Part shown: in pieces, positions 7,289 through 12,282 of the stretch
Layout of the letters: every line of letters begins with the position of its first letter
How positions within the stretch are numbered: position 1 is the stretch's first letter
Assembly (NCBI GenBank): GCA_027026055.1
Contig: JALVPA010000128.1
Span: 1 to 12,282 of the forward strand
Reading direction: 5' to 3'
DNA: 12,282 nt
Source: Campylobacteraceae bacterium
GTDB taxonomy: Bacteria > Campylobacterota > Campylobacteria > Campylobacterales > Sulfurovaceae
The notes under the pieces: generated by a model
What the model was told of the DNA's origin: nothing
What the model saw: the letters and a program-made list of their open reading frames with translations, nothing else
Database searches by the model: none
Position numbers and translations under genes: made by a program

Positions 7289-7357
7289 TTCACTGCTTCG
7301 CATTCGCTCCGACAGTTACGCTTCTCATGTTTGCGACTGCCCGAGCTATCGCGTGAA
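7289..7357 (-). repeat. long imperfect stem-loop in the folP-ligA gap
   Basis: Arms pair in nested order on the minus strand: CGC (7319-7321) with GCG (7333-7335), and CAGT (7313-7316) with ACTG (7336-7339) around a two-base bulge. G7311 pairs with C7341, GCTC (7306-7309) with GAGC (7343-7346), CGC (7299-7301) with GCG (7351-7353), and TTCA (7289-7292) with TGAA (7354-7357). The apical loop is 7322-7332. Position 7312/7340 is a G-U wobble in minus-strand RNA but A/C in plus-strand RNA, so the minus transcript folds better. No U-run follows, so it is not a simple terminator. It could be a REP/MITE-like repeat, a leader structure of ligA, or a small RNA. Confidence 0.6.
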
Positions 7358-7581
7358 ACCGACGATTTTTTTAGATATGTTCGTCTCGTCGTCGATACGA
7401 AAATCGATAACGATGCGATATTTCATTGTAAACGATACGCTGGAATAGTCGCATATTTTTCCTTTTACTATTGAGAACGAACAATTCGCATTGGATACAA
7501 AAATTTCTAAAACGGTTGGCAATGCAAACTCGCACGGTATCAGTGAGTGCGTTCCTTTCTTATTGCTCCCATAATCTCCGC

Positions 7582-7587
7582 ATTATA
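7582..7587 (-). promoter_or_regulatory. candidate -10 TATAAT in the folP-ligA gap
   Basis: A perfect TATAAT on the minus strand about 50 bases after the folP stop. Transcription starting near 7575 would cross the hairpin and reach ligA with a leader of nearly 390 bases. There is no -35 and no upstream TGn, so this is a candidate only. Confidence 0.4.
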
Positions 7588-7634
7588 CAATGTGCAAACT
7601 TTTGGGGTCGGCATAAGTACTTGATTTTGTATCG

Positions 7635-8786
7635 TTATTTTCGTTTCTCAAGTGCCTCGTAGACGGCGACCGCTTGTTTGTGCTCGGCGACATCGTGACA
7701 ACGTATAATGCTGGCTCCTTCTTCCAACGCCTTGAGGTGGATCGCCAAAGTGCCGGGCAAGCGCGCTTCGACGGGTGAGGGGACGATCTTATCAATCATC
7801 GATTTGCGACTCGCACCGATAAGCAGTTCGCAGCCGAAGTGCTTGAAATGGCGCAGGTTTTGCAAAAGCGTGAGGTTATGTGCAAGCGTTTTGCCAAAGC
7901 CGATACCGACATCGAGAATAAGTCGGTCGCGTTTGAGCCCCATGGCTTCGCACGCGGCGATGCGCTCGTCGAAAAAGGTATCGATCTCGGCGATCACATC
8001 TTCGTAGTGCGGATCTTTTTGCATCGTCTGCGGCGTGCCTTGCATATGCATGATGCAATACGAAGCATCATGGCGCACCGCCAACTCGATAAGCCTCTCG
8101 TCGCTTGCACCCGTGATGTCGTTAACAAGCCCAAAGCCGCTATCCAGCGCCAAAGCGATCGCCTCGGGAGTGTAGCTGTCGATCGAAAAGAGCGCCTTTT
8201 CGTAGAGCTTCTCGGCTCGAATCGCCTCGCAGATCGGGCGCAACCTGCGCAACTCCTCCTCTACGGGCACGCTTGGCGCACCCGGACGCGACGAGACCGC
8301 ACCGATATCGACGATATCGGCACCCGCTTCGATCATCACCTCGATGCGCGTGATCGCCTCGCTTGCGCTGAAACGGCTGCCGGCATAGAAGCTGTCGTCG
8401 TTGGCGTTGAGCACACCCATGATACGGACGGGAAAACGCTTCTCTTTCAAAATCTCTTGCAAACGTTTCGCAACCGTTTTAAGCCCAAAAGGCTGCGCAA
8501 GCTCTTTGTGCGCAAGGATCTCGATATGCTTGCGCGTACCGATAAGCAGACAATCGTAAGTCGGCTTTTCGCAAGTGATCACTCCTCCGGGCACGGCAAG
8601 CTCGGCGCCGATACTGAGCGCATCTTGTTTGAGAATATTTGCCGCGGGAGTTTTGAGCGCTTTAAGGGCGATATAGAAAAGTTCCATCTTTTTCGCCATA
8701 ATCGCCACGCCGCCACCTTCGACCCCCATCGCCTTCAAATAGGCTTTTTTATCCGCAATATCACCCACTCTGTATATTTGCATCAT
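7635..8786 (-). CDS. folP: dihydropteroate synthase
   Basis: FolP condenses 7,8-dihydropterin pyrophosphate with p-aminobenzoate in folate synthesis and is the sulfonamide target. The TIM-barrel core starts near residue 120: MGVLNANDDSFYAGSRF (123-139), DIGAVSSRPGA (about 159-169), FSIDSYTPE, NDITGA, CIMHMQGTPQTMQ, DVGIGFGKT, IGASRKSMI and RCHDVAEH. At 383 residues it is about 100 longer than E. coli FolP. The extra part is an N-terminal domain (1-115, including ANILKQDALSIGAELAVPGG). An extension of similar size occurs in H. pylori FolP, so it is a lineage feature, not a fusion artefact. The start is a double ATG with no strong ribosome binding site. In relatives folP directly follows holB; here the transporter and glutaminase genes intervene. 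Confidence 0.95.
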   Translation of the reverse strand: MMQIYRVGDIADKKAYLKAMGVEGGGVAIMAKKMELFYIALKALKTPAANILKQDALSIGAELAVPGGVITCEKPTYDCLLIGTRKHIEILAHKELAQPFGLKTVAKRLQEILKEKRFPVRIMGVLNANDDSFYAGSRFSASEAITRIEVMIEAGADIVDIGAVSSRPGAPSVPVEEELRRLRPICEAIRAEKLYEKALFSIDSYTPEAIALALDSGFGLVNDITGASDERLIELAVRHDASYCIMHMQGTPQTMQKDPHYEDVIAEIDTFFDERIAACEAMGLKRDRLILDVGIGFGKTLAHNLTLLQNLRHFKHFGCELLIGASRKSMIDKIVPSPVEARLPGTLAIHLKALEEGASIIRCHDVAEHKQAVAVYEALEKRK

Positions 8787-8857
8787 GAAAACTTTCTATC
8801 TTGCTTTTTCAAAAGAGTTACCACATTTCAACGTTTTTTTCACTTTTGTCTCGGCAT

Positions 8858-9931
8858 TCATTGCGCCAAAGGGTTCAATCCGAGCTTGTCGATAATATAT
8901 TGCGCCGCTTTCTGTCCTCTCACGGAGTTTCCGTATTTATCCAGCGGCGGCGATACGACCCCTATCGCCAATTTCCCAGGAATAACCGCAACGATGCCGC
9001 CTCCGACCCCTGATTTAGCCGGCGCGCCCGTCATATAGAGCCAATCGCCCGCATTGTCGTACAGTCCCGCTGTGATCATCACCGCCAAGAGTTTGGGGAC
9101 ATAAGCACTTTTCAAAAGGCGTTTGCCGCTTATGGGATTGATGCCGTGATTTGCCAATGTCGCTCCCATCACCGCCAAATCGTGTGCGGTGACATTCACG
9201 GAACACTGTTTCGTATAGACCGTCGTCGCTTCGAGCGGATCGGAACCCATACGACCGTAAGCGTCCAACAGCTTCGAAAGGGCTTGGTTACGCTTGTTGT
9301 CCGCCAGTTCCGAGCGATAGACCGTTTTGTCAAACCCCAACGTTCTACCTGCAAATTCATCCATATTTTGTTTGATTTTGAGCCAACGCTCCGAACTGTT
9401 TTGCGCCTCTACCCACGATACGGTTTGTATCGCGCCGGCGTTGACGAAAGGATTGGAAGCGCTTCCTTCGTGCAACTCGATCGCCATCACCGAGTTGAAA
9501 GGTAATCCCGTCGCATTGACTCCGATTTTTTTCTGAAGAAAATCGGCGCCTTTTTCTTGCATCACCAGCGCCGCCGTAAAAACTTTGGAAACAGACTGAA
9601 TCGACACCTCCGCTTTCGTATCCCCTATTTCGTAAATTTTACCATTCACCGTCACGACGGAAATAGCGAATATCTTCGGATCGACCTCAGCCAATGCTTT
9701 GATATAATCGGCGTTTTTACCGCCATCGTCGTTTTTGAACGTTTCGTACGCCTCTTTCAATACCTTTTCTATAGATATAGGCGATACGTTCGACTCTACC
9801 GATACCTTTGCCGTCTCCACAGCCGGAACGCTTTCGCCCAACGGCCCTTTTGCCGCAGCTACGTTGGTCGCGAGTATCGCGACAAAAATGATCGCCGCCA
9901 TCCTCTTCATCATCGTACCGACTCCCTTCAT
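8858..9931 (-). CDS. glsA: secreted (periplasmic) glutaminase
   Basis: A serine-dependent glutaminase of the beta-lactamase-like fold, hydrolysing L-glutamine to glutamate and ammonia. The active-site SxxK is S113-V-S-K116 in SIQSVSKVF. Other family blocks are NAGAIQTV, NKRNQALSKLLDAYGRM, TKQCSVNVTAHDLAVMGATLANHG and GDWLYMTGAPAKSGVGGG. Unlike the usual cytosolic enzyme of about 308 residues, it starts with a signal peptide (MMKRMAAIIFVAILATNVAAA, no lipobox Cys) and a roughly 25-residue linker, so export is inferred. ATG at 9931 was chosen because AAGGAG lies six bases upstream; the ATG at 9937 touches that site, and the ATG at 9913 has a second possible site. It lies 32 bases after the transporter gene, with TATAAT over the transporter stop. 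Confidence 0.93.
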   Translation of the reverse strand: MKGVGTMMKRMAAIIFVAILATNVAAAKGPLGESVPAVETAKVSVESNVSPISIEKVLKEAYETFKNDDGGKNADYIKALAEVDPKIFAISVVTVNGKIYEIGDTKAEVSIQSVSKVFTAALVMQEKGADFLQKKIGVNATGLPFNSVMAIELHEGSASNPFVNAGAIQTVSWVEAQNSSERWLKIKQNMDEFAGRTLGFDKTVYRSELADNKRNQALSKLLDAYGRMGSDPLEATTVYTKQCSVNVTAHDLAVMGATLANHGINPISGKRLLKSAYVPKLLAVMITAGLYDNAGDWLYMTGAPAKSGVGGGIVAVIPGKLAIGVVSPPLDKYGNSVRGQKAAQYIIDKLGLNPLAQ

Positions 9932-9937
9932 CCTCAT

Positions 9938-9943
9938 CTCCTT
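9938..9943 (-). promoter_or_regulatory. ribosome binding site of the glutaminase gene
   Basis: AAGGAG on the minus strand, directly against ATG 9937 and six bases before ATG 9931. The spacing favours 9931 as the start. Confidence 0.6.
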
Positions 9944-9957
9944 ATTCGCTTTTACCG

Positions 9958-9966
9958 ATTATATCA
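9958..9966 (-). promoter_or_regulatory. extended -10 promoter (TGA-TATAAT) of the glutaminase gene
   Basis: Minus strand TGATATAAT, in which TGA is also the stop codon of the transporter gene. The start point would be near 9951, about 20 bases before the glutaminase ATG. It would allow the glutaminase to be expressed separately from the transporter. Confidence 0.5.
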
Positions 9967-11391
9967 TACGACAAAAAGTATCCACGCGGTACCCACCGTC
10001 AAAAAGACGACGGTATTGAGAAGTGTCACGATTCCGCCGATACGATAGACTTCCGGTGCCGTAATGTACCCGCTGCCGGTATAAATAACGTTCGCCGAAG
10101 ATCCCTGCGGTGCGATGATTGCGTTGAAGTTGGTGGCGAAAAGCAACATATACGCCATCAATTCTGGCGGTGTACCCGCATCGATCGCCACTCCCAAAAA
10201 GACACTGTAAAGCGCCAACATTTGTGCGGTTTGCGAGACGAAAAAGTAGTGTACGACAACATACCCGACCACCAAAACGGTATAAACCGCAGGCCACGAC
10301 CATCCGGAAACCGCCTCGGCAATGCCTTCTCCCAACCATTTCATGAACCCGAGTTCGTTCAGATATTTGCTCATCGTATATAAAATGGCGAACCATATCA
10401 AAGTACCGAGCGCATCTCCTTCGCGACGCAAATCTTCCGTCGTAAAAATCCGCGCTGCCATCAACACCCCTAAACCCGCAAAAGCCACAGCCGTTTTATC
10501 GAAGCCCAAAGAGGACGACGCTATCCACAAAGAGACCATCGAGAGAAAAACCGCCGCGGTAATCCATTCGTTACGATGCATCGGCCCCATTTTACGAAGT
10601 GCCGCTTCGGCAATTTTCGGTGCGTCGGGCGTCTCTTTGATTTCGGGCGGAAATATTTTGAAGATTATCCAAGGTACCGCCACGAACAGTACCGCTACGG
10701 GCAGACTTGCAGCCAATACCCAAGAACCGTAGGTTATCTTCACCCCCAATGCCTCGGCCATTTTCGCCCCCGCGGGATTGGCCGCCATTGCGGTAAGCCA
10801 AAGCGTCGAAGAGAGGGTAATTCCCGCCATCGACGTCATCATCAAGTAAGCGCCGAGCTTCTTTCGCGTCCCGTCGCTCACTTTCGAACCGCTATCCGCG
10901 GCAAGAGCGTTGACAATGGGAAAAAGTACGCCCGAACGCGCCGTATTGCTCGGAAACGCGGGCGCAATCAACATATCCGCCGCCGCCACCGAATATCCGA
11001 GTTTCAAAGAGGAAGTGCCGAAACGTTTGATGATCATAAAAGCAATGCGTTTCCCCAATCCCGATTTAATCACCGCTCTTGCAATCAAAAATGCCGCGAC
11101 AATCAGTAAAATGAACCCTTCCGAAAACCCGCTGTAGGCCTCTTGCGGTTTGAGTGTGCCCGTCAAAACCGTTGCGGCAAGCGCAAAAATCGACGCCGTC
11201 ACAATCGGCATCGCCTCGATGATCACCGCCGTTATCGCCCCGATGAAAAGTGCGAAAAGGTGCCATGCTTGCACACTCAACCCTTGCGGTACGGGTACGA
11301 ACCACAAAAGTACGGGAACCGAAAAGGCGACCGCCAACTTGATATAGGCATTTCGTCGTTTACGAAGATAACGCTGCATATGGCGCGACAT
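9964..11391 (-). CDS. DASS-family anion/dicarboxylate transporter (DiT1/TtdT-like)
   Basis: A 475-residue inner-membrane protein with about 11-12 hydrophobic segments, of the divalent anion:Na+ symporter (DASS) family. It is closest in pattern to the 2-oxoglutarate/malate or tartrate/succinate exchangers. The first substrate motif SNT is at 148-150 in PAFPSNTARSGVLFPI. The symmetry-related second motif is SQT at 386-388 in HYFFVSQTAQMLALY. A PQGSSANVIYTGSGY block follows near the end. Substrate is not readable; a C4/C5 dicarboxylate, possibly glutamate or 2-oxoglutarate, is inferred from the neighbouring periplasmic glutaminase. The frame is open 17 codons further upstream, but ATG at 11391 has AAGGAG five bases before it. 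It lies after holB and separates holB from folP. Confidence 0.87.
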   Translation of the reverse strand: MSRHMQRYLRKRRNAYIKLAVAFSVPVLLWFVPVPQGLSVQAWHLFALFIGAITAVIIEAMPIVTASIFALAATVLTGTLKPQEAYSGFSEGFILLIVAAFLIARAVIKSGLGKRIAFMIIKRFGTSSLKLGYSVAAADMLIAPAFPSNTARSGVLFPIVNALAADSGSKVSDGTRKKLGAYLMMTSMAGITLSSTLWLTAMAANPAGAKMAEALGVKITYGSWVLAASLPVAVLFVAVPWIIFKIFPPEIKETPDAPKIAEAALRKMGPMHRNEWITAAVFLSMVSLWIASSSLGFDKTAVAFAGLGVLMAARIFTTEDLRREGDALGTLIWFAILYTMSKYLNELGFMKWLGEGIAEAVSGWSWPAVYTVLVVGYVVVHYFFVSQTAQMLALYSVFLGVAIDAGTPPELMAYMLLFATNFNAIIAPQGSSANVIYTGSGYITAPEVYRIGGIVTLLNTVVFLTVGTAWILFVV

Positions 11392-11396
11392 CCGAT

Positions 11397-11402
11397 CTCC
11401 TT
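11397..11402 (-). promoter_or_regulatory. ribosome binding site of the transporter gene
   Basis: AAGGAG on the minus strand, five bases before ATG 11391. It selects this start over the longer open frame from 11442, which would begin within the promoter region. Confidence 0.7.
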
Positions 11403-11432
11403 CAATAATATCGCTTTCGATACCTCTTTGCG

Positions 11433-11441
11433 ATTTTATCA
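11433..11441 (-). promoter_or_regulatory. extended -10 promoter (TGA-TAAAAT) of the transporter gene
   Basis: Minus strand TGATAAAAT in the 69-base spacer between holB and the transporter. The start point would be near 11426, giving a leader of about 35 bases. The match to TATAAT has one mismatch. Confidence 0.45.
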
Positions 11442-11460
11442 CACCGAGACGAGCAAAACG

Positions 11461-12096
11461 TTAGCGTTTCTTTTTCGCCAACAACTTTAACATTACGCCG
11501 CTTAGTACGAATGCGGGCGGCGAACCGCTATCGAGCGCACGATATGCGTCGCTAAAAAGCGTCAGACTCTTTTCGTCGGTGTCGTATCTCGGGCTTTGCA
11601 AAGCGCGTGTCACCATACGCTCCAAAAGCATTTTGATCGTCGCAGCATCGCTGCGTTTGTGCTCTTGCACCAAATCGTAAACACGCTGCAAATCGAGTTT
11701 CTCTATTTCGAAAGGAAGGCGCTCGTCTTCTTTCGTTTCGTTACGTACCGTGATGGGAAGCCTGGAACGTATGGTAGGCAAAATTCCCGCTTTCGAAGCG
11801 GTCAACAAGATGAAGATTTTATTGGGAGGGGGCTCTTCGATGATTTTGAGCAGTTTGTTTTGCACTACAACGGAAAACTGCGTCGCACCCAGTACGATGA
11901 CTACGGTCTCTTCACTTGCCAAATAAGCTTTTTCGACCGCCAAGGCGGCGTCTTCGACTTTGAAATTCTCTCCGTTCTCTTGAACTTTGAGAATTTTGAC
12001 AAAACGTACATTCTCATCGGCATTGCGTTCAAGTGCGGCGGCAGTCTCTTCGATCTTATCGGTAACAATCACTTGAGAGAAGAGTTTCGTACTCAA
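11461..12096 (-). CDS. holB: DNA polymerase III delta' subunit, short epsilon-type
   Basis: The delta' subunit is the structural wrench of the clamp loader that places the beta sliding clamp on DNA. The conserved block QNKLLKIIEEPPPNKIFILLT (residues 79-99) and TIRSRL match the delta'/RFC AAA+ core. No Walker A P-loop is visible and the protein has only 211 residues, against about 330 in E. coli. H. pylori HolB is similarly short. The start is TTG, overlapping the hobA stop as TTGA, with GGAG eight bases upstream inside hobA. The hobA-holB order is as in C. jejuni and H. pylori, which strongly supports the call. The next gene in those species is folP, displaced here by the transporter and glutaminase. 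Confidence 0.9.
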   Translation of the reverse strand: MSTKLFSQVIVTDKIEETAAALERNADENVRFVKILKVQENGENFKVEDAALAVEKAYLASEETVVIVLGATQFSVVVQNKLLKIIEEPPPNKIFILLTASKAGILPTIRSRLPITVRNETKEDERLPFEIEKLDLQRVYDLVQEHKRSDAATIKMLLERMVTRALQSPRYDTDEKSLTLFSDAYRALDSGSPPAFVLSGVMLKLLAKKKR

Positions 12097-12282
12097 ACGT
12101 CAAACTCCAAATCGCCGAAAAGCGCTTCGGAAAGCGTGGCGTCGAAAAGACGAAAAAGCTGTAACAGTTTCAAATCCAAATATTTGTCGCTGCTGCGCAA
12201 CGTAAAGCTGTTTTCGACCTCTTCGTCGAGTACCCACAAAAAGTTACTCGCGTTGCGATACGCCACTTTGGTAAAAGGATGA
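12093..12282 (-). CDS. hobA: HobA, DnaA initiator-associating factor (C-terminal part, cut by window edge)
   Basis: The last 62 codons of a gene that continues beyond the window. Translation gives ...NFLWVLDEEVENSF...KYLDLKLLQLFRLFDATLSEAL... and ends at TGA 12095-12093. It aligns with the H. pylori HobA end, SFLWLFEEL...DYKLLQLFKLFENALFS. HobA is a tetrameric SIS-like protein that binds DnaA domain I and promotes orisome assembly at oriC. It is the functional counterpart of DiaA and is typical of Campylobacterota. Its stop overlaps the holB start by four bases. This fragment also identifies the phylum of the window. The call rests on remembered homologue sequence and on gene order. Confidence 0.88.
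   Translation of the reverse strand, partial: HPFTKVAYRNASNFLWVLDEEVENSFTLRSSDKYLDLKLLQLFRLFDATLSEALFGDLEFDV

Larger units (their letters stand above)
7187..7634. other. 448-base gap between folP and ligA without a convincing gene
   Basis: Open frames on both strands here are short, lack recognisable domains and mostly lack ribosome binding sites. The best small frame is a 27-codon one at 7371-7454 (minus) with AAAGGA upstream. It encodes a very basic peptide (MRLFQRIVYNEI...) that I do not recognise. The gap holds a long hairpin at 7289-7357, a short CCAT-AAA-ATGG palindrome at 7271-7281, and two promoter candidates. No tRNA, rRNA or SRP RNA was recognised. Confidence 0.6.

Noticed and set aside
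7248..7448. 66-codon plus-strand frame in the folP-ligA gap
   Set aside because: It has no ribosome binding site, runs through the hairpin arms, and encodes nothing recognisable.
7187..7634. tRNA, SRP RNA or CRISPR in the folP-ligA gap
   Set aside because: There is no tRNA cloverleaf or CCA end, no conserved SRP loop sequence, and no regularly spaced repeats.
7839..9038. 399-codon plus-strand open frame opposite folP and the glutaminase gene
   Set aside because: It is antisense to two clearly conserved proteins, its product has no recognisable domain, and its composition is that of a reverse-complement shadow.
11456..11469. AAACG-TTAG-CGTTT hairpin at the holB stop
   Set aside because: It has only five AT-rich base pairs and is not followed by a U-run in the holB reading direction.

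Overview
The window looks like a chromosomal segment from a member of the Campylobacterota (Epsilonproteobacteria). The strongest reason is the 62-codon tail of hobA at the right edge. HobA, a DnaA-binding initiation factor, is essentially restricted to this phylum. Here it overlaps a short holB that lacks a P-loop, and folP, ligA, tlyA and ribF follow on the same strand. That order matches the locus I recall from Campylobacter jejuni and Helicobacter pylori (hobA-holB-folP, then ligA, tlyA, ribF). The moderate GC content and GGDEF signalling suggest a free-living sulfur-oxidiser type rather than a host-adapted species, but the genus cannot be fixed from this sequence.

Layout, left to right: (1) On the plus strand, positions 1-1523 hold a GAF-PAS-GGDEF diguanylate cyclase gene. 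It is cut by the window edge and broken by a one-base frameshift at a run of seven A. It overlaps the end of the minus-strand block tail to tail. (2) Every other gene is on the minus strand. In transcription order (right to left) these are hobA (partial), holB, a DASS-family anion transporter, a secreted glutaminase, folP, a 448-base gap, ligA, a ccdA/ccdB pair, tlyA, a ribbon-helix-helix antitoxin with a GNAT toxin, ribF, and a membrane-anchored alpha/beta hydrolase.

The conserved backbone (replication, folate, ligase, rRNA methylation, FAD synthesis) has been opened at three places by two-gene accessory cassettes: transporter-glutaminase between holB and folP, ccdAB between ligA and tlyA, and RHH-GNAT between tlyA and ribF. 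Both toxin genes overlap the start of the housekeeping gene that follows, so tlyA and ribF appear translationally coupled to toxin genes. Promoter-like sequences sit in front of each cassette; those before ccdA, the transporter and the glutaminase are extended -10 elements. The two toxin-antitoxin promoters may therefore also drive tlyA and ribF.

The folP-ligA gap has no convincing protein gene. It contains a long imperfect hairpin (about 7289-7357) that folds better as a minus-strand RNA, plus a TATAAT-like promoter candidate upstream of it. This hairpin, the promoter/coupling arrangement of the toxin modules, the CcdB-like protein lacking the F-plasmid Trp99, and the homopolymer frameshift are the points most worth a second look.
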